Assembly (NCBI RefSeq): GCF_020616595.1
Contig: NZ_CP085278.1
Span: 496,001-560,000, forward strand
Direction of reading: 5' to 3'
DNA length: 64,000 nt
Origin: Lentilactobacillus laojiaonis
GTDB taxonomy: Bacteria; Bacillota; Bacilli; Lactobacillales; Lactobacillaceae
Positions 26,096 to 34,230 of the stretch are shown in pieces (position 1 is the stretch's first letter; every line of letters starts with the position of its first letter). The notes beneath the pieces are model-generated. The model searched no databases. It had not been told where the DNA came from and saw nothing but the letters and a program-made list of their open reading frames with translations. Made by a program: the position numbers and the translations under genes.

Positions 26096-27434
26096 CTCAA
26101 CAAACAATCCTAGAAAATTAGCAGTGCAGTCCCTTGTTAAAACATCAAGTGGAACTTACTCAAATCTTCAAATTGATGCAGCTATTAAAAATAGTAATAT
26201 GAGCGTTAATGATGCAAATTTATATACTAATATCGTTTATGGAGTTATTCAGCATAGATTAACTTTAGAATATCAATTAAAGCCCTTTATTAAAAATCCA
26301 GAAAAAATTGATAGTTGGGTTACCGAATTACTATATACTGCGATTTATCAATTAGAATACTTAGATCGAATTCCAAAACATGCGGTTTTTGATGAAAGTA
26401 TTAAAATTGCTAAAAATATGGGACATGATGGAATAAGACGTTTTGTAACAGGGGTCTTACATCAAATCGATCGTCAAGGCTTGCCTCAAGTTGCAAACAT
26501 AAAAAATAAAATAAAACGTTTGTCAATCGAATATAGCGTACCAGTTTGGATTATTGAGCAGTTGCATAAACAAGTTGGTGAAAATAAAACAATTACTATT
26601 TTAAAATCTTTAAACGAGGCACCTAGTCATTCGGTACGATATAATTCACTAAAAATCGATAAAGATATTTTAAAAGATGATTTGTTTAGAGAAGATTATG
26701 AGGTTACCGATAGCAAGGTGTCATTAAGTGGATTGTTATTAGATAATCATTCAGTCGTTAATAGTAGCTTTTTTAAAGATGGTTATTTAACTATCCAAGA
26801 TGAGAGTGCCATGCTTCCTGTAGAATCAATGAATATCAAGCCCGATGAGCTTATCTTAGATGCTTGTGCAGCTCCTGGTGGTAAGACCACTCAAATTGCT
26901 GAAAAATTAGATAAAAACGCCGGTGGAAAAGTAGTGGCTTTAGATATTCACGAAAATAAATTAAAACAAATTAACTATAATACGCATCGCCTTGGAGTAG
27001 ATGATGTTGTTGAGCTGCTTGCATTAGATGCCAGAAAAGTTTCTACTAAATTTGAAGATGAAACGTTTGATCAAATTTTAGTGGATGCTCCATGTTCAGG
27101 ATTAGGTCTATTAAGACGTAAACCAGAAATTAGATATGAAAAAAGTATTAATGATGTTAAAAAACTTCAGTCAGTTCAATTAGAAATTCTTAATGCAGTT
27201 GCCAAAAAAGTAAAAATTAATGGTATGATTACTTATAGTACTTGCACAATTGTTAATCAAGAAAATCAAGATGTAATTGATAAATTCATTCAAGAAAACC
27301 CAGGATTTGAAGTTAAATTCACTGAAACCAAAATGAATTTAAAGGCAAATCGTGAAAACTTATTTTTAAATATTTATCCAGATGACTACTTTTCTGATGG
27401 ATTCTTTGTATGTAATTTAATAAGAAAAAATTAA
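26088..27434 (+). CDS. rsmB: 16S rRNA (cytosine-967-C5)-methyltransferase
   Basis: A 448-residue enzyme with an N-terminal NusB-like RNA-binding domain and a C-terminal Rossmann methyltransferase. SAM motif DACAAPGGKTTQIAE and the two catalytic cysteines (DAPCSGLG near residue 336, YSTCTI near 385) are intact. It methylates C967 of 16S rRNA. It lies between fmt and the phosphatase gene, as in Bacillus. Confidence 0.95.
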   Translation: MNNSTNNPRKLAVQSLVKTSSGTYSNLQIDAAIKNSNMSVNDANLYTNIVYGVIQHRLTLEYQLKPFIKNPEKIDSWVTELLYTAIYQLEYLDRIPKHAVFDESIKIAKNMGHDGIRRFVTGVLHQIDRQGLPQVANIKNKIKRLSIEYSVPVWIIEQLHKQVGENKTITILKSLNEAPSHSVRYNSLKIDKDILKDDLFREDYEVTDSKVSLSGLLLDNHSVVNSSFFKDGYLTIQDESAMLPVESMNIKPDELILDACAAPGGKTTQIAEKLDKNAGGKVVALDIHENKLKQINYNTHRLGVDDVVELLALDARKVSTKFEDETFDQILVDAPCSGLGLLRRKPEIRYEKSINDVKKLQSVQLEILNAVAKKVKINGMITYSTCTIVNQENQDVIDKFIQENPGFEVKFTETKMNLKANRENLFLNIYPDDYFSDGFFVCNLIRKN

Positions 27435-27447
27435 CGGAGTTGAAACT

Positions 27448-28197
27448 ATGCGAATTGCTTATCAATCTTCTAAAGGTAGAGTACGTGATAAAAATGAAGA
27501 TAACGTTGGTACGTTTAAAAATGCTTCAAACACAATTTTAGCGGTAATTGCTGATGGAATTGGTGGCAATAACGCTGGTGAGATTGCTTCTAAGATGGCC
27601 GTAAACCATATTGGTAGAAAGTTTGAAAAAACAAGTTTTACCAGTCCAGAAGAACTTCAAAGTTGGTTTGGTTATCAATTAGAGTCAGAAAATAGTGCCA
27701 TTATTGATGAAGCTAATGCCGATGCAAATTTGTATGGCATGGGTACTACCATGGTTGCAGCAGCTGTAAAAGATTATAATAGCTTAATTTTAAATATTGG
27801 TGATAGTCGGGCATATGCATTTCATGATAATAAACTAACTCAAATAACTGAAGATCATTCTTATGTAAATGAGTTAGTTAAGCATGGTGATATAACTAAA
27901 GCAGAAGCTCAAAATAATCCCTACAAAAATATAATTACTAAGAGTTTGGGTATAAATCGCGATGCTACTGCAGATTTCAGAATTTACAATGCTGAAATTG
28001 GCGATCAGTTATTACTATGTACAGATGGATTGACTAACATGGTAAGCGATGAAAAAATTGCGCAAACTTTAGCTTTAGAAATTCCACTAATTGATAAATG
28101 TAATATACTGGTCGATTTAGCTAATGAAAATGGTGGTAAAGACAATATTACTGTACTAATTATGCAAAAAGATTCGGAGGTAAATGCCGATGAATAA
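27448..28197 (+). CDS. prpC: PP2C-type serine/threonine phosphatase
   Basis: A 249-residue PPM/PP2C phosphatase that reverses phosphorylation by the adjacent kinase. Metal-binding motifs are RDKNEDN (near residue 14), ADGIGGNNAGE, NIGDSRAYAF, CTDGLTNM and GGKDNITVL. No membrane segment. The 3' end overlaps the kinase start, so both are made together. It corresponds to Stp/PrpC of other Firmicutes. Confidence 0.95.
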   Translation: MRIAYQSSKGRVRDKNEDNVGTFKNASNTILAVIADGIGGNNAGEIASKMAVNHIGRKFEKTSFTSPEELQSWFGYQLESENSAIIDEANADANLYGMGTTMVAAAVKDYNSLILNIGDSRAYAFHDNKLTQITEDHSYVNELVKHGDITKAEAQNNPYKNIITKSLGINRDATADFRIYNAEIGDQLLLCTDGLTNMVSDEKIAQTLALEIPLIDKCNILVDLANENGGKDNITVLIMQKDSEVNADE

Positions 28198-29305
28198 AGC
28201 TTTTATTTTAAATGATCGCTATGAAATTATTGATCATATAGGTAAAGGCGGGATGGCAGATGTATATTTAGCAGATGATCGGTATCTCAATCGTAAGGTT
28301 GCTATTAAAATTTTAAGACTAGACTTCCGTAGTAATACACAGGCACAAAAAAGATTCCAGCAGGAGGCTATGGCAGCTTCAGAATTAGATAACAATCATA
28401 TAGTAGGAATGTATGATGTTGATGAAGATGATGGAATTCAATATTTAGTTATGGAATTTGTTGATGGTCAGAATTTAAAGCAATACATTAAAGAACGTTT
28501 CCCAATTCCATATGCCGAAGTTGTAGACATTATGGAACAATTATGTTCAGCGGTTGGAGAAGCTCATAATCATAATATTATTCATCGTGATTTAAAACCG
28601 CAAAACGTTTTAATCGATGAAGAAAAATATGTTAAAATTACAGATTTTGGTATTTCAAGAGCAGAATCAAAAAATACAATGACACAAACTAGAAATATCA
28701 TTGGTTCTATTCACTATCTATCTCCGGAACAAATCAAAGGAAGCATGGCTACTAGACAGTCAGATATTTATTCTTTAGGGATTATTTTGTATGAATTATT
28801 GACGGGAAAGGTACCTTTTGATGGAGAAAGTGCTATTTCCATTGCGATCCAGCATTCGCAATCGCCTATTCCGTCTGTAAGAGAATTTGATCCTAGAATT
28901 CCTCAGGCATTAGAAAATGTAGTTTTAAAAGCTACCACTAAAGATCCTAATGAACGTTATCAAAATGTAGAGGATATGATGAAAGAATTAGATGTTTCAC
29001 TAGATGACGCCAATGCTAACGTTGCTAAATTTATATCTAATGATATCAATGAAGATGATGATGAAACCAAAGTCATGCCGTTTATGCCCATTAATGACGA
29101 AAAAAAGGACAACGAAAAATCTGCACCAGCAACCAAGATAAAAAATGTATGGATAGTGATTGCCTTGATCGCTATTTTAATAATATTTTTTAGCGGATTT
29201 TTCTTAGCTAAAAATAGTAAGATACACAGTTTGACTATTCCTAATAAAGATTTAATCAGCAACATAGAGAATGTAATTATCTCCAAATTTAATAATATAG
29301 ACTAA
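28190..29305 (+). CDS. pknB: PknB/PrkC-type membrane Ser/Thr kinase lacking PASTA domains
   Basis: A 371-residue Hanks-type kinase. The kinase domain (about residues 8-270) has the glycine loop GKGGMADVYLA, HRDLKPQN and DFGISRAESKNTMTQT, so it should be active. A juxtamembrane linker leads to one membrane helix at about 320-341 (VWIVIALIAILIIFFSGFFL). Only about 30 residues follow outside, where PrkC/PknB homologues carry several PASTA repeats (usual length about 600). The tail SLTIPNKDLIS looks like the first part of a PASTA unit (inference). ATG 28190 is chosen over 28184 because CGGAGG is nine bases away. A terminator follows closely, so the gene is complete. Confidence 0.93.
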   Translation: MNKAFILNDRYEIIDHIGKGGMADVYLADDRYLNRKVAIKILRLDFRSNTQAQKRFQQEAMAASELDNNHIVGMYDVDEDDGIQYLVMEFVDGQNLKQYIKERFPIPYAEVVDIMEQLCSAVGEAHNHNIIHRDLKPQNVLIDEEKYVKITDFGISRAESKNTMTQTRNIIGSIHYLSPEQIKGSMATRQSDIYSLGIILYELLTGKVPFDGESAISIAIQHSQSPIPSVREFDPRIPQALENVVLKATTKDPNERYQNVEDMMKELDVSLDDANANVAKFISNDINEDDDETKVMPFMPINDEKKDNEKSAPATKIKNVWIVIALIAILIIFFSGFFLAKNSKIHSLTIPNKDLISNIENVIISKFNNID

Positions 29306-29321
29306 TGTTACTGCAAAATTA

Positions 29322-29358
29322 AATCACTTCTCTTATAATATAAGAGAAGTGATTTTTT
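29322..29358 (+). terminator. Intrinsic terminator after pknB
   Basis: A perfect 14-bp stem AATCACTTCTCTTA / TAAGAGAAGTGATT with a five-base loop and a T run. Confidence 0.9.
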
Positions 29359-29373
29359 AAGTGAGGTGATATA

Positions 29374-30264
29374 TTGAAAAAAGGAAAAATTTACCAGCTA
29401 TTGGCCGGATACTATGACGTTTTTTCAGATGGAAAAATTTATCGTACAAGAGCTAGAGGTAATTTTAGAAAAAAAGGCATCTCTCCAATTGTAGGTGATG
29501 ATGTTGAGTTTCAAATGGATGATGATAATTTAGGATACATATTAAATGTCCTCCCTAGAAAAAATTCATTGGTTCGGCCACCAATTGCGAATATCGATCA
29601 AGCAATTGTTGTGACTGCTGCTACTCAACCAGAATTTTCTAGCAATTTATTAGACCGTCAATTGGTTGCATTAGAAATTAACCATATCACACCAATTATT
29701 TATTTCTCAAAAACTGATTTATTGAGTGATGAACAATTTGAATTCTTTATTAACGTTGCTGAAAACTATCGAGAAATTGGTTATGCGGTTATTTTACCAG
29801 CGACTCCATTCTCTGATGAATCTCTTGATGAATTAAGAGGCTTATTTGCTAATAAGGAAAATGTAATTATGGGACAAACTGGTGCTGGTAAGTCGACTTT
29901 ATTGAATCACCTTTCAAAAGATCTAAATTTAGAAACTGGAGAAATATCTCAATCGTTAAACCGTGGTAAGCATACAACTCGTAAGGTATCACTTTTAAAT
30001 GTAAATGATGGATTAATTGCAGATACACCAGGATTTTCTTCATACGATACTTTTGAAATTGATGCTAAACAATTAGCAGACTATTTTCCAGAATTTAAAT
30101 CGGCTTCTAAACTATGTCGATTTAGAGGATGTGTGCATGTAAATGAACCAGATTGCCAGGTTAAAACTGATGTATTAGCTGGTATAATAATGCATAGTAG
30201 ATATGAAAATTATCTATTACTATATACCGATATAAAAAATCGTAAACCAAATTATAAGAAATGA
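29374..30264 (+). CDS. rsgA: Ribosome small subunit-dependent GTPase RsgA
   Basis: A 296-residue circularly permuted GTPase of late 30S assembly: N-terminal OB fold, G4 motif (YFSKTDLL) before the P-loop GQTGAGKST (about 167-175) and DTPGFSS, then a zinc site (C248, C253, H255, C261 approximately). The start is TTG 29374 with GTGAGGTGAT upstream. It lies between pknB and rpe as in Bacillus. Confidence 0.95.
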   Translation: MKKGKIYQLLAGYYDVFSDGKIYRTRARGNFRKKGISPIVGDDVEFQMDDDNLGYILNVLPRKNSLVRPPIANIDQAIVVTAATQPEFSSNLLDRQLVALEINHITPIIYFSKTDLLSDEQFEFFINVAENYREIGYAVILPATPFSDESLDELRGLFANKENVIMGQTGAGKSTLLNHLSKDLNLETGEISQSLNRGKHTTRKVSLLNVNDGLIADTPGFSSYDTFEIDAKQLADYFPEFKSASKLCRFRGCVHVNEPDCQVKTDVLAGIIMHSRYENYLLLYTDIKNRKPNYKK

Positions 30265-30274
30265 GGAATTTATA

Positions 30275-30928
30275 ATGATTAAAGTAGCTCCTTCTATTTT
30301 AAGTGCAGATTATATTAATTTACAAAAAGATATTGAATTAGTTCAAAATGCAGGTGCCGAATATTTACATATTGATGTAATGGATGGAATGTTTGTACCA
30401 GCAATTTCATATGGAGCCGGTTGGGTTAAAGCTATTAAACCAGTTACTAATATGGTATTGGATGTTCATTTAATGGTTGAACAACCTGAAAGATACGTAA
30501 ATGATTTTGTAGAAGCCGGTGCAGATATTGTTGGAGTTCATGTAGAAGCAACTCCACATATTCACCGTGCTTTACAAATGATTAAAGACAAAGACGCTAA
30601 AGCTGAAGTTGTAATTAATCCAGGAACTCCTGTTTCTGCAATTGAACCAGTATTATATATGGTTGACCAAGTATTAGTTATGACTGTTAACCCCGGTTTT
30701 GGTGGTCAAAAATTCCTTCCTGAAACTATTAAGAAAATTGCCGAATTAGACGATTTGAAGAAAAAAATGGGTTATGATTTTGATATTGAAATTGATGGTG
30801 GAGTTAATGATCAAACAGTTGTGGATGCTTATAAAGCTGGTGCAACTGTAGCTGTAGCTGGTTCATATGTGTTTAATGATGCTGATCCAGCTCAAAAAGT
30901 TCAATTACTAAAAGACGTTACTAAATAA
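30275..30928 (+). CDS. rpe: Ribulose-phosphate 3-epimerase
   Basis: A 217-residue TIM barrel converting ribulose-5-phosphate to xylulose-5-phosphate, the step before phosphoketolase in heterofermentative lactobacilli. The metal ligands and catalytic residues in HIDVMDGMFVP, DVHLMVEQP, TVNPGFGGQKF and EIDGGV are present. It sits between rsgA and thiN. Confidence 0.96.
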   Translation: MIKVAPSILSADYINLQKDIELVQNAGAEYLHIDVMDGMFVPAISYGAGWVKAIKPVTNMVLDVHLMVEQPERYVNDFVEAGADIVGVHVEATPHIHRALQMIKDKDAKAEVVINPGTPVSAIEPVLYMVDQVLVMTVNPGFGGQKFLPETIKKIAELDDLKKKMGYDFDIEIDGGVNDQTVVDAYKAGATVAVAGSYVFNDADPAQKVQLLKDVTK

Positions 30929-30932
30929 GCTC

Positions 30933-31586
30933 ATGACCAAGCATTTAAATTTATTGGTTGGTGGTCCCAGTGAGCTTTGGCCAGATACTTTAAAACTTAA
31001 TCAGGTAACGGGTGATTGGTTGGGGATTGACCGTGGAAACCTATATTTACTTAATATGGGAATAACTCCTCTAGTAGCAATTGGTGATTTTGATTCGCTG
31101 ACTTCAAGTGAATTTAATTTAGTTAGTCAATCTGTAAAGGATATTCGAAAATCAATTCCTGAAAAGGATGATACAGATACCCAATTAGGATTAAAAATTG
31201 CTATTGATGAATATCACGCTGATCGAGTTGATATATATGGGGCTACAGGTGGAAGAATTGATCACTTACTTTCTAATTTATGGTTAGTTCTAGAACCGCG
31301 GTTTAAAAAATATGTATCTAAGATTAGAATTATTGATCGACAAAATACTATTAACTATTTTTTACCAGGAGAATACATTATTGAAAAAGAACCTGGTAAA
31401 AAATATTTGGGATTTGTATTAATGACGCCGGTTGAAAATTTTAATATTGATGATGCCAAATATACCTTGAAAAATTTTAATGGCAATTATCCATTTTCAT
31501 TTGCAAGTAATGAATTTATTAAGGATACTGTAAGTTTTAGTTTTGACCAGGGGATTGTTTGCGTTATTCAAAGTAAAGATAACTAA
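30933..31586 (+). CDS. thiN: Thiamine pyrophosphokinase
   Basis: A 217-residue enzyme making thiamine diphosphate, the phosphoketolase cofactor, from thiamine and ATP. The motifs AIGDFDSLTSSE, EKDDTDTQLGL and GATGGRIDHLL are typical. The ATG at 30933 is four bases after rpe with no obvious ribosome binding site, so expression probably depends on coupling with rpe. It is the last gene of this unit. Confidence 0.95.
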   Translation: MTKHLNLLVGGPSELWPDTLKLNQVTGDWLGIDRGNLYLLNMGITPLVAIGDFDSLTSSEFNLVSQSVKDIRKSIPEKDDTDTQLGLKIAIDEYHADRVDIYGATGGRIDHLLSNLWLVLEPRFKKYVSKIRIIDRQNTINYFLPGEYIIEKEPGKKYLGFVLMTPVENFNIDDAKYTLKNFNGNYPFSFASNEFIKDTVSFSFDQGIVCVIQSKDN

Positions 31587-31591
31587 ACAAA

Positions 31592-31627
31592 AAGAGTCGG
31601 ATAAATTAATTATCCGACTCTTTTTTA
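31592..31627. terminator. Bidirectional terminator between thiN and rpmB
   Basis: A 13-bp stem AAGAGTCGGATAA / TTATCCGACTCTT with a five-base loop, a long T run on the plus strand, and As upstream giving Ts on the other strand. Confidence 0.88.
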
Positions 31628-31633
31628 TTAAAT

Positions 31634-31660
31634 AAAAAAAGACCAATTAGCTTGGCCTTT
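31634..31660 (-). terminator. rpmB terminator
   Basis: On the minus strand the stem AGGCCAA / TTGGTCT (one G-U pair) is followed by a run of seven Ts, ahead of the stronger bidirectional terminator. Confidence 0.7.
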
Positions 31661-31672
31661 AGTGTGAGTAAA

Positions 31673-31858
31673 TTAAACTCGAGTAACTTTACCTGATTTT
31701 AAAGTTCTAGCAGAAACCCAAACTTTTTTAGGTTTACCATCTACTAAAATACGAACTTTTTGTAAGTTTGGCTTCCAGCTACGACGACTTGCATTTAAGG
31801 CGTGTGAACGTTTGTTACCAAAGTGAGTTCTTTTACCAGTAATATAATCTTTTGCCAT
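31673..31858 (-). CDS. rpmB: 50S ribosomal protein L28
   Basis: A 61-residue ribosomal protein with the standard opening [20 protein letters not shown] and C-terminal [12 protein letters not shown]. Type without zinc-binding cysteines. Transcribed divergently from the Asp23 gene, as in Bacillus. A putative promoter on the minus strand (TTGCAA at 31950-31945, 17 bp, TAAATT at 31927-31922) lies about 65 bases upstream. The strong GGGGATTGG-like region precedes the ATG. Confidence 0.97.
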   Translation of the reverse strand: MAKDYITGKRTHFGNKRSHALNASRRSWKPNLQKVRILVDGKPKKVWVSARTLKSGKVTRV

Positions 31859-31960
31859 GGGTAACCAATCCCCTTTCTTTAGCAGTTTTATATTTAAAAC
31901 ATTGCTTTATTCCACTTGAATAATTTATCATAATTACCTTGTTTTTGCAATACCTTTCTT

Positions 31961-31978
31961 TCAAGTAATTTTACTTGA
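31961..31978. promoter_or_regulatory. Inverted repeat in the rpmB/asp23 intergenic region
   Basis: Two perfect eight-base arms TCAAGTAA / TTACTTGA with a two-base centre, about ten bases upstream of the putative rpmB -35 element. It could be an operator; no T run follows, so it is not a terminator. Confidence 0.4.
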
Positions 31979-32078
31979 CAGTAGATAATAAATTAAGGAA
32001 TGGGTTTTAGTTTTTATTAATATTGTGGTAATATAAATTATCATAACTATTATAGAATTACTAAGGAGGCTATTGCTC

Positions 32079-32441
32079 ATGGCCGTTAAGATTAAAACAC
32101 AACTAGGCATGGTAGACATTGATAATGATGTTATTGCCACTGTTGTTGGTGGTGCAGCTACTGATAATTATGGAGTAGTTGGGATGGCTAGCCAGAATCA
32201 ATTACGCGATAACGTAAATGATATATTAAAAAGAGACAATTATTCCAAAGGTGTGGAAGTTAAACAAATTGATAATGATATAACTGTTGATGTTTATATT
32301 ATTGTAAGCTACGGAACTAAAATTTCTGAAGTGTCAAAGAATGTACAATCAAAAGTAAAATATAATCTAGAAAGTATGCTAGGCGTAACTGCTAATTCGG
32401 TTAATGTAATTGTCCAGGGCGTACAAGTTATATCAGATTAA
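32079..32441 (+). CDS. Asp23/Gls24 family protein (YloU-like)
   Basis: A 120-residue Asp23/Gls24 (DUF322) protein, second in this window. The pattern DNDVIATVVGGAATDNYGVVGM and VDVYIIVSYGTKISEV is typical. It pairs with fakA as in Bacillus (yloU-yloV). The TTG at 32073 is too close to the AAGGAGG; the ATG at 32079 is nine bases away and preferred. Function unknown, though Asp23 homologues are envelope-stress proteins. Confidence 0.93.
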   Translation: MAVKIKTQLGMVDIDNDVIATVVGGAATDNYGVVGMASQNQLRDNVNDILKRDNYSKGVEVKQIDNDITVDVYIIVSYGTKISEVSKNVQSKVKYNLESMLGVTANSVNVIVQGVQVISD

Positions 32442-32476
32442 TATAATTTTACGCACGAACCAAGGAGGATAAGTAG

Positions 32477-34165
32477 TTGAAAGTAACCAAAATTACCAAT
32501 ACCGAATTTATTGCGATGGTAGATGCAGCAGCCAGCAAACTAAATAAAAATGCTGATTTTATTAATTCATTAAATGTTTTTCCGGTTCCTGATGGTGACA
32601 CTGGAACTAATATGAGTCTTTCACTTGTTAGTGGAAAAAATTATGTAAATAAAGAAACTAGTGATTCAGTTAGTGACCTTTCCAATGCTCTTGCTAAGGG
32701 ATTACTAATGGGTGCTCGTGGAAATTCAGGCGTAATTTTATCACAAATTTTTCGTGGGTTTTCAAAATCAACTAATGGAAAATCATTCCTAACAGCGCAA
32801 GATGTAGCTGATGCTTTTGTATCAGCTACAGAAACAGCATATAAGTCTGTAATGAAACCTACCGAGGGAACTATCTTAACAGTTGTTAGAATGGGTGCCC
32901 AAGCCGGTAAAGATACTGCTAAACAAACTGATGATATTGCTGTAGTTATGGATGCGATTTATCAAAATGCTAAAGATGCTTTGGAAAAAACTCCAGAACA
33001 ACTTCCAGTCTTAAAACAAGTTGGAGTAGTAGATTCTGGTGGTCAAGGATTGACTTTTGTATTAGAAGCTTTTGATGATATTTTAAATGGTCGTGAGGCT
33101 AAAAGTGATGAAGTATATCAACCTAATGATTCTGAAATGAGTGAGATGATTGATTCGGCTCATCACCAAAGTGTCCAAAGTAAACTTAATCCTGAAGATA
33201 TAGTTTATGGATATTGTACCGAGATCATGGTTAGAATTGGTCGTGGTAAACAAGTTGAACATGAATTTGAATATCAAGAATTCTATGATTATTTATCTAA
33301 TTTAGGTGATTCATTATTAGTTGTTAATGATGAAGAAATTGTAAAAGTGCATGTTCACACTGAATTTCCGGGTAAGGTAATTGCTTGGGGACAATCATTT
33401 GGTGATTTAGCTAAAGTAAAAGTTGATAACATGCGTTTGCAACAAGAAACAATTATCGAACGTGATGAATCTTTAAACCAAGAAGAAGCTGATGATAGTA
33501 CTGAAACTAAGGAAACGGCTGTTATTGCAGTTTCAACTGGTGAAGGATTAACTAAACTATTTAAGAGTTTAGGGGTTACTAATGTTATTAGTGGTGGCCA
33601 AACTATGAATCCAAGTACCGAAGATATTGTTAATGCTATTAACGAATCAAATGCTAAAAAAGTAATCGTATTACCAAATAATAAAAACATCTTTTTATCT
33701 GCTGAACAAGCAGCCCAAGTTTCTGAAATACCAACGGAAATCATCCATAGTAGAACTATTTCACAGGGAATTACTGCTATGCTAGGTTATAATCCAATGG
33801 CCTCATTAAAAGAAAATGGGGCTTCTATGGAAGCTAACCTTGGTACTGTTAAATCAGGACAAGTAACAGTTGCTGTTAGAGATACTACACTAGATAATTT
33901 AACCATTAAAAAAGATCAATATATGGGAATTGTTGATGGTAAAATTGAAATTGTTAATGATAGTTTAACTGAGTCTACTGTACAAATGGTAGCTAAAATG
34001 TTAGATGATACTAGCGAAGCTATTACTATTATCTGGGGATCTGATACAGATGAAAAGACTGCTAATAATATAAAAGATGAAATTCTTAAATTGGATGATG
34101 AACTTGAAATTGAAGTTCATGAGGGCGATCAACCAATCTATCCATTTTTGATATCAGTCGAATAA
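32477..34165 (+). CDS. fakA: Fatty acid kinase catalytic subunit FakA (YloV)
   Basis: A 562-residue DAK2-domain protein that phosphorylates exogenous fatty acids held by a FakB partner. The ATP and metal motif FPVPDGDTGTNMSLSL and the lid GARGNSGVILSQI are in the N-terminal domain; the C-terminal YloV domain follows. No FakB (DegV) is in the window. The start is a TTG with AAGGAGG upstream. With plsX, acpP and plsY it belongs to phospholipid precursor supply. Confidence 0.93.
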   Translation: MKVTKITNTEFIAMVDAAASKLNKNADFINSLNVFPVPDGDTGTNMSLSLVSGKNYVNKETSDSVSDLSNALAKGLLMGARGNSGVILSQIFRGFSKSTNGKSFLTAQDVADAFVSATETAYKSVMKPTEGTILTVVRMGAQAGKDTAKQTDDIAVVMDAIYQNAKDALEKTPEQLPVLKQVGVVDSGGQGLTFVLEAFDDILNGREAKSDEVYQPNDSEMSEMIDSAHHQSVQSKLNPEDIVYGYCTEIMVRIGRGKQVEHEFEYQEFYDYLSNLGDSLLVVNDEEIVKVHVHTEFPGKVIAWGQSFGDLAKVKVDNMRLQQETIIERDESLNQEEADDSTETKETAVIAVSTGEGLTKLFKSLGVTNVISGGQTMNPSTEDIVNAINESNAKKVIVLPNNKNIFLSAEQAAQVSEIPTEIIHSRTISQGITAMLGYNPMASLKENGASMEANLGTVKSGQVTVAVRDTTLDNLTIKKDQYMGIVDGKIEIVNDSLTESTVQMVAKMLDDTSEAITIIWGSDTDEKTANNIKDEILKLDDELEIEVHEGDQPIYPFLISVE

Positions 34166-34180
34166 TAAAAATATTGAAAA

Positions 34181-34216
34181 ATAAAAGTTTGGCATTTGCC
34201 AAACTTTTATTTTTAT
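34181..34216 (+). terminator. Intrinsic terminator after fakA
   Basis: A 14-bp perfect stem ATAAAAGTTTGGCA / TGCCAAACTTTTAT with a two-base spacer and a T run. recG starts 15 bases later, so read-through is likely to matter. Confidence 0.85.
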
Positions 34217-34230
34217 AGGGAGGTTAAGAA

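Noticed and set aside
29306-29373. Remnant of PASTA repeats after pknB
   Set aside because: Only about 15 bases lie between the stop codon and the terminator, so no broken coding sequence can be present.
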